Positions 50,748 through 58,981 of a DNA stretch of 64,000 nucleotides are shown here, piece by piece; positions within the stretch are counted from its first letter, which is position 1; every line of letters starts with the position of its first letter. The stretch is from Fervidibacter canadensis (GTDB lineage Bacteria > Armatimonadota > Fervidibacteria > Fervidibacterales > Fervidibacteraceae). Location: NCBI GenBank assembly GCA_041446545.1, contig JBGOEJ010000002.1:124001-188000 (forward strand), in the 5' to 3' direction. A program made the position numbers and the translations under genes. The notes beneath the pieces are model-generated. The model did not search any database and was not told where the DNA came from. It was given only the letters and a program-made list of their open reading frames with translations.

Positions 50748-52460
50748 ATGCACCGCCTTGCATGGTTGGGTCTGTTGCTGTTTGTCGGCGCCGCAATGGC
50801 GCAGTTGAAAGCACCCGAAGTCGTCAAGGGGACGGTGTTTTTGGATGTGGACAAGGTTCGGCAGGGAGCGACTTTTCGCATCGCTTTGGTCGCTGACATC
50901 AAAGAGCGCTACCACCTTCAATCGCCCAACCCGCCCAAAGGCTTCATCGCCACGCAACTGAGCGTGGACGCTCCGAAAGGGTTTGAGGTCGTGCGAGTTT
51001 GGTATCCGCCGACAGTCATCAAAGAGGTTTTGGGGCAAAAGTTGCCCTTGTATGAAGGCAAGCAGACTTTCGCTGTCCTTTTAAGGGCGGACAAGGCGCT
51101 GAAGGTCGGCAAATACACCCTCACCCTCAAACTCCGCTACCAAGCCTGCGACGATAAAGCCTGCTTTCCACCCAAGACGCTGACAGTGACCGTGCCTGTG
51201 GAAGTCGTGCCGCCCAACGCTTTCGTCAAGCCCGTCAACACTGAAGTGTTCAAGGGGTTGCCTGCTGCCTTGAAAGGCGGAGCACCTGCGCCGTCGGGTG
51301 GCGGAAGGAGCGGGAAAAGTTCGTCCCGTTCGTCGTCAGGTGGCTTGGTCGGCATGATTGGCGACGCTTTGATGGGACGACATTTGGGGTTAGGGTTGAT
51401 TTTGGTGTTTTTGGGCGGTGTGCTGATGAACTTAAGCCCATGCGTCTTTCCGATGGTGCCCATCGTCATCGGCTATTTCGGTCGGCAGGCGGAGGGGTTA
51501 CTGTTTCGGCGTTTTTTGCTGGGAACGGCTTTTGTGCTTGGTTTAGTGACGATGTATGCCAGTTTGGGGCTCATAGCGGCGCTGACGCGGACGATGTTTG
51601 GGGCGGTGCTGCAAAACGGGTGGGTGCTGCTGACCGTTGCCCTCGTCCTTTTTGTTTTGGCATTGAGCATGTTCGGCGCTTTTGAATTCATGACGCCTCA
51701 ATCGGCGGCGAAAGGGTTTCAGACGGGCGTGCAATTGGTCGGGGCGCCCAAGTTCGCATTGAAGTTGGTCGGGGCATTTTTGATGGGGTTGCTCATCGGT
51801 GTCGTCGCCGCTCCGTGCGTCGGTCCTGTCGTCATCGCCCTTCTGGGGGCTGCTCCGTTGCTGGACGCAACGACGCTTTTTGCCCTGTTCGTCACCCTCT
51901 CGTTGGGATTGGGGTTGCCCTATTTGCTCTTGGCGATTTTCGTCGGCGCCGCCCAACGATTGCGCAGCGGCAAATGGAACTTGTGGGTCAATCGTCTTTT
52001 CGGCGTCATCTTGTTGGGCGCCGCCATTTACTTTGGCGTTCAATCGGCTTACGCTTTCGGCTGGCTGAAGGGCGAACACCCTTGGCAACCTTTCACGCCT
52101 CAAGCGTTGGCGAAAGCGCGTCAACAAAGCAAACCCGTCGTCATTGACTTTTGGGCGACTTGGTGTCTTGCCTGCAAAGAGTTGGAGCACAAGACCTTTT
52201 CCGATCCGCAGGTTCAGAAAGTCCTTCGCCAGTTCGTCACCTTGCAAGTGGACATGACGACGGGCAAAGACCCTCTCGCCAACGAAGCCGCCAAGCGCTT
52301 TCAAGTGCGGGGCTTGCCGACGGTCGTGTTCATCGGACGGGATGGGCGCGAACGAAAGGAGTTGCGATTGGAAGGCTTTGAGCCTCCCGACGAATTCCTG
52401 AAGCGCTTGAAGGCTGCCTTATCAGAAACCGAGGCGGGCGAAGAAGAGTGGCGTGGTTAA
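50748..52460 (+). CDS. dsbD: Thiol:disulfide interchange protein DsbD
   Basis: 570 aa from the ATG at 50748; an in-frame ATG at 50742 is the alternative. A signal peptide (LAWLGLLLFVGAAMAQ) leads to the periplasmic alpha domain with its Cys pair (ACDDKACFPP). The eight-helix membrane domain carries the conserved Cys in PCVFPMVPIVI and APCVGPVVIAL. The C-terminal thioredoxin-like domain has WATWCLACKELE. All six redox Cys of DsbD are therefore present, so it should pass electrons from cytoplasmic thioredoxin to periplasmic partners. A Ser/Gly-rich linker joins the first two domains. It starts 69 bp after the seleno-glutaredoxin candidate. Confidence 0.94.
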   Translation: MHRLAWLGLLLFVGAAMAQLKAPEVVKGTVFLDVDKVRQGATFRIALVADIKERYHLQSPNPPKGFIATQLSVDAPKGFEVVRVWYPPTVIKEVLGQKLPLYEGKQTFAVLLRADKALKVGKYTLTLKLRYQACDDKACFPPKTLTVTVPVEVVPPNAFVKPVNTEVFKGLPAALKGGAPAPSGGGRSGKSSSRSSSGGLVGMIGDALMGRHLGLGLILVFLGGVLMNLSPCVFPMVPIVIGYFGRQAEGLLFRRFLLGTAFVLGLVTMYASLGLIAALTRTMFGAVLQNGWVLLTVALVLFVLALSMFGAFEFMTPQSAAKGFQTGVQLVGAPKFALKLVGAFLMGLLIGVVAAPCVGPVVIALLGAAPLLDATTLFALFVTLSLGLGLPYLLLAIFVGAAQRLRSGKWNLWVNRLFGVILLGAAIYFGVQSAYAFGWLKGEHPWQPFTPQALAKARQQSKPVVIDFWATWCLACKELEHKTFSDPQVQKVLRQFVTLQVDMTTGKDPLANEAAKRFQVRGLPTVVFIGRDGRERKELRLEGFEPPDEFLKRLKAALSETEAGEEEWRG

Positions 52461-52511
52461 CCGACTGCCTTTTCCCGTCGCAGCGGTTGGCTGATTCAAC
52501 AAGCGGCTCGC

Positions 52512-53189
52512 TTAATCGCCCTTTTCTGCCTTTATTCCGACTTTGAGGCAGTGAGGCTCCAAGATGCATCCTTCGCACTTGGGCTTGCGGGCAAGGCAGA
52601 CATAGCGACCGTGCAAAGTGATGGCGTGTCCAAACCAAGTCCACTCTTTGCGGGGCACGAGCGCCATCAAATCCCGCTCAATCTTTTCGGGTTGCTTTTG
52701 CTCTGTCAAGCCCAGCCGTCGGGCGACGCGTTGGACATGGGTGTCTACAGGGATGCCTTCTTGAATGCCGAAGGCGGTGCCCAAGACGATGGCAGCCGTT
52801 TTGCGCCCGACGCCGGGCAACTGGAGCATCTCCTCTATCGTGCGGGGCACTTCGCCTCCGAAGCGTTCCACCAGCGTCTTGGTGGCGTTGATGATGGTGC
52901 GGGTTTTCTGGCGAAAGTAGCCCAACGGTCGGACGATGGCTTCCACTTCCACAGGGTTCGCCTGCGCCAAAGCCTGCGGCGTCGGGTAGCGGGAGAACAA
53001 AATGGGCGTGACCTCGTTGACCTTCTTGTCCGTCGTTTGAGCCGAAAGGATGGTAGCGATGAGCAACTCAAAGGGATTGCGCCAATGCAACTCCGTCGTC
53101 GCCTTCGGGTAGGCTTTTTTCAACCGCTGTCGGATGAAGCGAATGGCTTTCAAACCTTTGGGCACTTCGGTGACCTTTCGGGATGCCAT
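52512..53189 (-). CDS. nth: Endonuclease III
   Basis: 225 aa. The canonical bacterial Nth features are complete: FELLIATILSAQTTDKKVN, the HhH LPGVGRKTAAIVLGTAFG with catalytic Lys, VDTHVQRVARRLGL with catalytic Asp and the 4Fe-4S Cys set C-x6-C-x2-C-x5-C near the C-terminus. It removes oxidised pyrimidines and cleaves abasic sites. The ATG at 53189 is preferred because AAGGAG lies 8 nt upstream of it, while the ATG at 53195 would be too close. It is convergent with dsbD. The paralogue at 7588-8283 is more divergent. Confidence 0.95.
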   Translation of the reverse strand: MASRKVTEVPKGLKAIRFIRQRLKKAYPKATTELHWRNPFELLIATILSAQTTDKKVNEVTPILFSRYPTPQALAQANPVEVEAIVRPLGYFRQKTRTIINATKTLVERFGGEVPRTIEEMLQLPGVGRKTAAIVLGTAFGIQEGIPVDTHVQRVARRLGLTEQKQPEKIERDLMALVPRKEWTWFGHAITLHGRYVCLARKPKCEGCILEPHCLKVGIKAEKGD

Positions 53190-53294
53190 GCCCATCGCTC
53201 CTTCGCCGTAGGATGTGCCGTTTAAATGTGCCACGCCTTGTTTTCACCTCGCTCTAACCATCTCTGCTTGCCCGCTGTGGACATTGACATTTTT

Positions 53295-53316
53295 GCGGCT
53301 AATAGCCGCTCCAACA
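53295..53316 (+). repeat. Hairpin-TCCAACA dispersed element, copy 3
   Basis: GCGGCT-AAT-AGCCGC is a perfect 6-bp stem followed by TCCAACA. Relative to copy 1, one base pair changes from T-A to C-G, keeping pairing. Confidence 0.65.
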
Positions 53317-53385
53317 GAAGGACGGAGGGAGCGTCGGCTTTTCAGCGGAGAGGAATGAGGCGTCGGGTTGCTCCTCCTTGCTCAA

Positions 53386-53400
53386 GTGGCTACCAGCCAC
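53386..53400 (+). repeat. Hairpin of the same stem type, without tail
   Basis: GTGGCT-ACC-AGCCAC has the same arms as copy 1 with a different loop. It is followed by GACCAAA and not TCCAACA, so it is a partial or degenerate copy, 70 bp from copy 3. Confidence 0.55.
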
Positions 53401-53465
53401 GACCAAAATGCCACGACGCAAAACCGATCCCGTGACTTTCCGAAGCATCGTCAGTGAATTGAAGT

Positions 53466-54104
53466 GTGGCAAAATTTGGGCGACGGAGGTGGTCGCACAC
53501 GGAACGCATCGGCATCATGGGCGGCACCTTTGACCCCATCCACTACGGGCACCTCGTCGCCGCCGAAGAAGCCCGCTACCGCTTCGGATTGGCGCAGGTG
53601 GTGTTCGTCCCTTGCGGTCAACCGCCTCACAAAAAAACCTACGCCGTCACCCCCGCCGAGCACCGCTACGCCATGACCCTACTGGCAACGGTCACCAACC
53701 CCTATTTCGTCGTCTCCCGCATAGAAATTGACCGTCCAGGTCCGTCCTACTCGGTGGACACTGTCCGCCTTTTGCGTCAACAGTTTCCCGATGCAGAGTT
53801 GTTTTTCATCACGGGCGCCGATGCGGTGTTGGAAATTTTGACTTGGAAAGACAGCGACGCACTGATTAACCTTTGTCGCTTCATTGCGGTCACCCGACCT
53901 GGCTACGACTTGAGGCAGTTGGAGCGGCTGCCCGCTCACTACTTGGAGCGAATCATGCCCCTTGCCATTCCGGGCGTGGACATTTCATCCACCCTCATCC
54001 GTGAGCGGGTCCGTCAGGGCGAACCCATCCGCTACTTGACGCCCGATGCCGTGTGCGATTACATCGCCAAGCATGGGCTTTATCGTTTGGAGGTGACAGG
54101 CTGA
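53466..54104 (+). CDS. nadD: Nicotinate-nucleotide adenylyltransferase
   Basis: 212 aa. The nucleotidyltransferase motif GGTFDPIHYGH and the C-terminal ISSTLIRERV are diagnostic; SYSVDTVRLLRQQFPDAELFFITGADA is the NadD-specific middle. It joins nicotinate mononucleotide and ATP in NAD synthesis. The likely start is the GTG at 53466, but no ribosome-binding site is clear, and the first 15 residues (before IGIMGGTFD) are not conserved. Its stop is adjacent to the rsfS start (TGAATG). Confidence 0.94.
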   Translation: MAKFGRRRWSHTERIGIMGGTFDPIHYGHLVAAEEARYRFGLAQVVFVPCGQPPHKKTYAVTPAEHRYAMTLLATVTNPYFVVSRIEIDRPGPSYSVDTVRLLRQQFPDAELFFITGADAVLEILTWKDSDALINLCRFIAVTRPGYDLRQLERLPAHYLERIMPLAIPGVDISSTLIRERVRQGEPIRYLTPDAVCDYIAKHGLYRLEVTG

Positions 54105-54491
54105 ATGAAACCTATCTTGTCGGCGCATGAAAAGGTGGAGTTTTTCTGCCGCATCGCCGATGAGAAGAAGGTCAGCGATGTCGTCGTCCTGCAAGTGAGT
54201 GGCTTGACACCGATTGCCGACTACTTCATTATCGGCACTTGCGAAAACCCTTTGCACATTGATGCCGTCGCCGAAGAGATGGAGTTGCGTGCCAAGCAAG
54301 AGTTGGGATTATTTCTGCGTCGGTCGGGAGAGCCCCGATCCAACTGGGTCATTTTGGACGCCGACGATGTTATCGTTCACTTGTTCAACCCTGATTTGCG
54401 CGACTACTACGATTTGGAAACCCTTTGGGCGGCGGCAGAACGATGGGTTTGGGTAGACGGAGCATTGCGCCAAGAAGCGTTGGCGCTCTGA
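54105..54491 (+). CDS. rsfS: Ribosomal silencing factor RsfS (Iojap)
   Basis: 128 aa. The core VSDVVVLQVSGLTPIADYFIIGT, ENPLHIDAVAEEM and DADDVIVHLFNPDLRDYYDLETLW define the RsfS/Iojap family, which binds ribosomal protein L14 and stops subunit joining in starvation. It starts directly after the nadD stop; nadD-rsfS is a widespread gene pair, which supports both calls. The C-terminus is slightly longer than usual. Confidence 0.95.
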   Translation: MKPILSAHEKVEFFCRIADEKKVSDVVVLQVSGLTPIADYFIIGTCENPLHIDAVAEEMELRAKQELGLFLRRSGEPRSNWVILDADDVIVHLFNPDLRDYYDLETLWAAAERWVWVDGALRQEALAL

Positions 54492-54544
54492 CCCCTCTGC
54501 GGACGCAAGGGACACTCCATCGGAGCGACAAGGAGGGATGAGGG

Positions 54545-55447
54545 ATGAGAAAGGACGGACGGGCGTTAGGCAAGGTCATCACGGCGATGGTGACGCCCTT
54601 TGATGACGACGGGCATATCAACTTCGCCGAAGTGGAACGGCTCGTTGAGCACCTCATCCAAACGGGTTCGGACGGGATCGTCGTCGCTGGCACGACGGGA
54701 GAATCTCCGACCCTCAGCCATGACGAGAAGTTGGAATTGTTCCGCGTCGTCAAGCAAGCAGCAGCAGGAAGGGCAAAAGTCATCGCAGGCACGGGTAATT
54801 ACAACACTGCTGAAAGTGTGGAGTTGACGAAGGAAGCGGAGCGCCTCGGTGTGGATGGCATCTTGCTCGTTTGCCCCTACTATAACCGTCCCAATCAAGA
54901 GGGCTTATTTCACCACTTTGCGACCGTCGCACGGGCGACCTCTTTGCCTGTCATCCTCTACAACATCCCGACCCGCACGGGTCGCAACATTGAAGCCAGC
55001 ACGACTTTGCGGTTAGCCCGTGAGGTAGACAACATCGTCGGCATCAAGGAAGCCAGTGGCGACTTCAAGCAAGTCGCCGACATTTGCGCTAATGCCCCCG
55101 ACGGCTTCGCCGTTTGGAGCGGCAACGATGAAGACACCTTCCACATCGTCGCTTTGGGTGGGGTGGGTGTCATCAGCGTCGTCTCCCACTTGTGCGGGCA
55201 GGAGTGTCAGCAAATGATTGCAGCGTTAGAGCGGGGTGATTTGGCGACGGCGCGGCAAATTCACTTCCGCTTGATGCCCCTCATCCGCGCCCTTTTCCCG
55301 CCGACCAGCCCCAACCCTGCGCCCATCAAGGCGGCACTCAATTTCGTTGGCTTCCGAGTCGGCAAACCCCGCCTTCCCCTTGTGCCTTGCAACGAAACCG
55401 AAATCGCTGCCATCCGCACCGCCCTGCAGGCGTTGGGGAAGTTGTAA
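54545..55447 (+). CDS. dapA: 4-hydroxy-tetrahydrodipicolinate synthase
   Basis: 300 aa. The TIM-barrel family motifs are complete: GTTGESPTLSHDEK, the catalytic Tyr in LYNIPTRTG and the Schiff-base Lys in VGIKEASGD. SGNDEDTF follows as in true DapA. It condenses pyruvate with aspartate semialdehyde for lysine and diaminopimelate synthesis. AAGGAGGG lies upstream of the ATG at 54545. It is 53 bp after rsfS on the same strand. Confidence 0.94.
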   Translation: MRKDGRALGKVITAMVTPFDDDGHINFAEVERLVEHLIQTGSDGIVVAGTTGESPTLSHDEKLELFRVVKQAAAGRAKVIAGTGNYNTAESVELTKEAERLGVDGILLVCPYYNRPNQEGLFHHFATVARATSLPVILYNIPTRTGRNIEASTTLRLAREVDNIVGIKEASGDFKQVADICANAPDGFAVWSGNDEDTFHIVALGGVGVISVVSHLCGQECQQMIAALERGDLATARQIHFRLMPLIRALFPPTSPNPAPIKAALNFVGFRVGKPRLPLVPCNETEIAAIRTALQALGKL

Positions 55448-55454
55448 GTCGCAA

Positions 55455-55784
55455 TCACCGCACTTTCGTTCCCGGCGGGACTTCGCGGTCTAAGGTGACG
55501 AGGGCGAGGGCTTTTTCTTCGCCTGCCGCCAAAATCATCCCGTGCGAGACGACCCCGCCGATGCGTTTGGGCTCTAAGTTGGCGACGAGGACGACTTGCT
55601 TACCGACCAACTCTTCGGGGGCAAACTCCTGAGCGATGCCCGCCACGACGGTGCGAGTCTCTGTGCCGATGTCCACCTGTAGCACCAGCAACTTGTCTTT
55701 GCCTGGCACTTTCTGGGCGTTGATAATCTTGCCCGCCCGCAAGTCCAGTTTGGCAAACTCCTCAATGCTGATCGTCTCCGCCAT
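55455..55784 (-). CDS. Stand-alone MetG C-terminal/CsaA-like tRNA-binding protein
   Basis: 109 aa. One OB-fold tRNA-binding domain: FAKLDLRAGKIINAQKVPGKDKLLVLQVDIG, RTVVAGIAQEFAPEELVGKQVVLVANLEPK and SHGMILAA. This equals the C-terminal domain (beta subunit) of methionyl-tRNA synthetase, which dimerises and improves tRNA binding; the catalytic metG is not in the window. CsaA chaperone-like proteins have the same fold and are the alternative. It is convergent with dapA. Confidence 0.87.
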   Translation of the reverse strand: MAETISIEEFAKLDLRAGKIINAQKVPGKDKLLVLQVDIGTETRTVVAGIAQEFAPEELVGKQVVLVANLEPKRIGGVVSHGMILAAGEEKALALVTLDREVPPGTKVR

Positions 55785-55807
55785 CGTCGGTCACCTCCGC
55801 GAAAAGG

Positions 55808-56764
55808 TCAATAGCCTGCTTCCTTGTCTACGACGCCAAGGAGTGGCTCACCCGCAAGGAAGCGACGCAAGTTTTCCAAGAAGCGTTCAAAATTGCGGCG
55901 GCGAGTTCGGTCGCTCATCCCTCCGACATGAGGCGTGAGGATGACATTGGGCAATCGCCAGAGAGGGCTGTCGGGCGGCAACGGCTCGTCTTCAAAGACA
56001 TCCAAACCTGCCCCTGCAAGGTGTCCCGACTGCAATGCTTCTACGAGGGCTTGTTCGTCCACGATGGCTCCCCGTGCCACATTGATGAGCAATGCTCCCC
56101 GTTTCAGAGATGCCAGTTCGTTGCGCCCGATGAGCGCTCTCGTTTGAGGTGTCAAAGCGGTGGTGATGACAAGGACATCGCATTCGGGCAGCATCAACCG
56201 TAACCCCTCGTAGCCCAAAAAGAGACCGTCAACGGGCTCGTCGGCAAGGGCAGCGGGTCGGCGCTTGACCGCCAAAACCCGCATCCCGAAGGCAGATGCC
56301 CTTTGCGCCACTTCCCGTCCGATGTTGCCCAACCCGACGATGCCCATCGTCTTGCCCATTAAGTCGGTGACGGGCGGACCCGTCACCTCCCGCCGCCAAA
56401 CGCCCGCCACTTGGTAGCGCCAAAAGGCGTCCAAGCGACGGGTGAGCGCCAGCAGCAAAGCGAACACATGGTCTGCCATCGGCGCATCAAAGACCCCTTT
56501 GGCGCAAGTGACGACAGCGGGCGTCTTTCGGATGGCATCCAGCAGGTTGTCCACGCCCGCCCAAGGGATGTAGACCCATTTCAGTTGCTCGGCTGTTTCC
56601 AACACCTCGCGGGCGAAGGCACTCACCATCGCCATGTCGGCGTCAACGGCTTCTGCAAGGGCAATGTCTCTTTCCTGCGTGGCGACGACCAAATGCTCCC
56701 GTGCGATCAGGCGCACTTCCTCCAATTGCGATGGCGAAAGGCTTTCGGTGATGAGCAACTTCAC
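55808..56764 (-). CDS. D-isomer-specific 2-hydroxyacid dehydrogenase
   Basis: 318 aa. The NAD-binding motif is GIVGLGNIGREVAQRA; the catalytic Arg is in INVARGAIVDEQ, Glu in DVFEDEPLP and His in LTPHVGGMS. The substrate domain is the N-terminal 100 residues plus the C-terminus. Subgroup features (VYIPWAGVDNLL, no long linker) resemble glyoxylate/hydroxypyruvate reductase-like enzymes. It lies 15 bp after the sugar-binding protein gene on the same strand, and a class V aminotransferase is divergent to that pair; a serine/glyoxylate-type metabolism is possible by position only. Confidence 0.88.
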   Translation of the reverse strand: MKLLITESLSPSQLEEVRLIAREHLVVATQERDIALAEAVDADMAMVSAFAREVLETAEQLKWVYIPWAGVDNLLDAIRKTPAVVTCAKGVFDAPMADHVFALLLALTRRLDAFWRYQVAGVWRREVTGPPVTDLMGKTMGIVGLGNIGREVAQRASAFGMRVLAVKRRPAALADEPVDGLFLGYEGLRLMLPECDVLVITTALTPQTRALIGRNELASLKRGALLINVARGAIVDEQALVEALQSGHLAGAGLDVFEDEPLPPDSPLWRLPNVILTPHVGGMSDRTRRRNFERFLENLRRFLAGEPLLGVVDKEAGY

Positions 56765-56779
56765 CCGACAGCACCTCCC

Positions 56780-57745
56780 TCACTTCTTGCCCAACGGGTA
56801 AAGCAAGCGCAGGATGTCGGGGCGGTTCATGTTCTCCTTCGTCACGACGCTCACGCCCGTGTCTATGCGCTTGGGAATTTTTTCGCCCCGAAGGGCTTTG
56901 ACCGCCATCTTCACGCCGTCGTAGCCCATGCGGAAGGGATTCTGGACGATGAGGGCTTGGATGACGCCTTCTTCCAACGCTTTAATTTCCGTCGGTGCGG
57001 CATCAAAGGCGACGAGTTTCACTTTGCCGACAAGGTTGCGCGCCTTCAGCACCCGTGCCGCTCCGATGGCGCCAGGTTCGTTCGCCGCAAAAATGCCCTT
57101 CAAGTCGGGATGTGCCGTCAGCATGTTTTCCGTCACTTGCATTCCCTTCGTCACATCGCTCTGCGAATACAGCGTCGCCACCAACCGCACCTTCGGGAAC
57201 TTTTTCAGCCCCTCCTTGAAGCCTCGCTCCCGCTGGATGGAAGTTGCTGCCCCAGGCACGAAAGGGATGAGCCCCACCTTGCCTTCATAGCCGATGAGTT
57301 TCGCCAGCGTTTCAGCGGCGATGCGCCCGCCCTTGAGGTTGTCGGTGGCGACGAAGCACAGCGACACATCAGGGTCAAGCCCTGAGTCAATGGTGATGAC
57401 TTTGATGCCCGCTTTCAGGGCTTTCTGGGCGACAGGCACCATCGCTTTCGCATCGCACGCCGCAAAGACGAGAGCGTCCACCCGTTGGGTGATGAAGTTT
57501 TCCAAAATTGCCCGCTGCCCGGCGATGTCCGTCTCGTCGCTGGGACCGCGCCAGATGATGTCCACGCCTTCCTCCTTTGCCGCTTTCTCCGCGCCCGCCT
57601 TGACGGCGAGCCAGAAATCAAAGGCGACGCTTTTGGGCACGACAGCAATTCGGTAACGCTTCTTCGTCGCTGGCGCTGCAGCGACCAACGACATCAGCGC
57701 CAACACTGCCAACGCTCCCAATCCCCACAGCCATCGTCGCATCAC
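56780..57745 (-). CDS. Periplasmic sugar-binding protein (ABC transporter/sensor type)
   Basis: 321 aa. A signal peptide (LGALAVLALMSLVAAAPA) is followed by the ribose-binding-protein-like fold: YRIAVVPKSVAFDFWLAVKAGAEKAAKEEGVDI, DALVFAACDA and GIKVITIDSGLDPDV. It should bind a sugar or polyol outside the membrane. The cognate permease and ATPase genes are not adjacent, so it either uses a transporter encoded elsewhere or serves as a sensor ligand protein. Confidence 0.9.
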   Translation of the reverse strand: MMRRWLWGLGALAVLALMSLVAAAPATKKRYRIAVVPKSVAFDFWLAVKAGAEKAAKEEGVDIIWRGPSDETDIAGQRAILENFITQRVDALVFAACDAKAMVPVAQKALKAGIKVITIDSGLDPDVSLCFVATDNLKGGRIAAETLAKLIGYEGKVGLIPFVPGAATSIQRERGFKEGLKKFPKVRLVATLYSQSDVTKGMQVTENMLTAHPDLKGIFAANEPGAIGAARVLKARNLVGKVKLVAFDAAPTEIKALEEGVIQALIVQNPFRMGYDGVKMAVKALRGEKIPKRIDTGVSVVTKENMNRPDILRLLYPLGKK

Positions 57746-57854
57746 TCATCGCTCCTTTCGCCCCACAGTTTCCGTCGGCATCCTCTTGTTTGCCAAAATT
57801 GTTGCGTGCGTCTACCCGAAACCGCCACATTCCCGCGTCAAAGGAGGCATGAAG
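57746..57854. promoter_or_regulatory. Divergent region sugar-binding protein / aminotransferase
   Basis: 109 bp between divergent starts; AAAGGAGG at 57840-57847 is the aminotransferase ribosome-binding site. Promoter boxes are not assignable by eye. Confidence 0.4.
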
Positions 57855-58964
57855 ATGTTCGCCGAAAAGGAACTGTTGCTCGTCCCTGGTCCGACGCCCA
57901 TCCCGCCACAAGTGCAGCGGGCGATGGTGCGTGCCGTCATCAACCATCGCAGCCCCGCTTACGAAGAATTGTTCGCCCGCTTGCAGGAAAAGTTGCGGCG
58001 AATTTTTGCCGTCACAGGCGAAGTTTTCGTCTTCCCCGCATCGGGCACGGGCATGCTGGAAGCGATGGTCGTCAATTTCCTTTCCCCCAATGACCCCGTG
58101 CTGATGGTGAGCGTCGGATGGTTCGGCGACCGCTTCGGCGAAATTGCCGAGCGCTTTGGGGCGAAGGTGACTTGGCTGAAAGTGGAATGGGGCAAGGCGG
58201 CGACGCCCGAATTGGTCGCCGAGGCGATGGACAAAGCGCCGCAACCCTTCAAGGCGGTCTTGCTCACTCACAACGAAACTTCCACCGCTGTCGTTAACCC
58301 CGTCCGTGAGATTGCCAAAGTCGTGAAGGAGCGGGGCGCATTGTTGCTCGTGGATTCTGTCAGCGGGTTCGGAGCGATGCCCTTGCCGATGGACGAATGG
58401 CGAATTGACGCTGTTGCAACGGCGTCGCAAAAAGCCTTGATGACGCCGCCAGGCATTGGGTTGGTAGCGGTGCGGGAGGCAGCGTGGGAGGCGGTAAAAC
58501 AAGCGCAAATGCCCCGCTACTATTGGGACTTCCGCTTGGCGCGGGAATTTCAGCGCCGCCATCAAAATCCCTACACACCTCCCGTCACGCTCCTGTTCGG
58601 CTTGGACGCTGCGTTGGATTTGATTTTCGCCGAGGGCGTGGAAACCGTCTTTGAGCGTCATCGGCGGTTGCGCAATTTGTTGCGCGACGGCATCCGTGAA
58701 ATGGGCTTGGAATTGTTCGTTCCCGATGACGCCATCGCTTCGTGCAGCCTGACAGCGATCAAAGTGCCAGAAGGCATTCACGGAGGCGACCTCATCCGTC
58801 AGTTGCGCCAACGCTACCGCGTAGAAGTGGCGGGCGGTCAGGAACATTTGCGGGGCAAAATCATTCGCATCAGCCACATGGGTTGGGTGCATGAGAGCGA
58901 CATCTTACTGGCACTTACAGCCCTCCGCCATGCCTTGCAAGACCTTGGTTGGCGCGCCCGTTGA
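57855..58964 (+). CDS. Class V aminotransferase (alanine-glyoxylate/serine-pyruvate type)
   Basis: 369 aa. N-terminus LLVPGPTPIPPQVQRAM, substrate/PLP loop ASGTGMLEA, VDSVSGFGAMPLPMDEWRIDAV and the PLP-binding Lys in TASQKALMTPPG match the alanine-glyoxylate aminotransferase family. The C-terminal part (GGQEHLRGKIIRISHMGWV) is typical. Its substrate could be serine, alanine or another small amino donor with glyoxylate or pyruvate. The ATG at 57855 sits 7 nt after AGGAGG; the ATG at 57849 is too close. It is convergent with eno. Confidence 0.9.
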   Translation: MFAEKELLLVPGPTPIPPQVQRAMVRAVINHRSPAYEELFARLQEKLRRIFAVTGEVFVFPASGTGMLEAMVVNFLSPNDPVLMVSVGWFGDRFGEIAERFGAKVTWLKVEWGKAATPELVAEAMDKAPQPFKAVLLTHNETSTAVVNPVREIAKVVKERGALLLVDSVSGFGAMPLPMDEWRIDAVATASQKALMTPPGIGLVAVREAAWEAVKQAQMPRYYWDFRLAREFQRRHQNPYTPPVTLLFGLDAALDLIFAEGVETVFERHRRLRNLLRDGIREMGLELFVPDDAIASCSLTAIKVPEGIHGGDLIRQLRQRYRVEVAGGQEHLRGKIIRISHMGWVHESDILLALTALRHALQDLGWRAR

Positions 58965-58981
58965 CAAAAAAGCCCTTTGCG

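Larger units (their letters stand above)
53190..53465. other. Intergenic region nth / nadD
   Basis: 276 bp divergent region. It contains two copies of the GYGGCT-NNN-AGCCRC hairpin (53295-53309 and 53386-53400), which dominate the visible structure. The promoters of nth and nadD must lie here too; I cannot assign boxes. Confidence 0.45.

Noticed and set aside
56411..57385. 324-codon plus-strand frame opposite the dehydrogenase and binding-protein genes
   Set aside because: It spans two real minus-strand genes and their gap; Cys/His-rich random composition.
57618..58892. 424-codon minus-strand frame opposite the class V aminotransferase
   Set aside because: Antisense shadow of a gene with all PLP-enzyme motifs.
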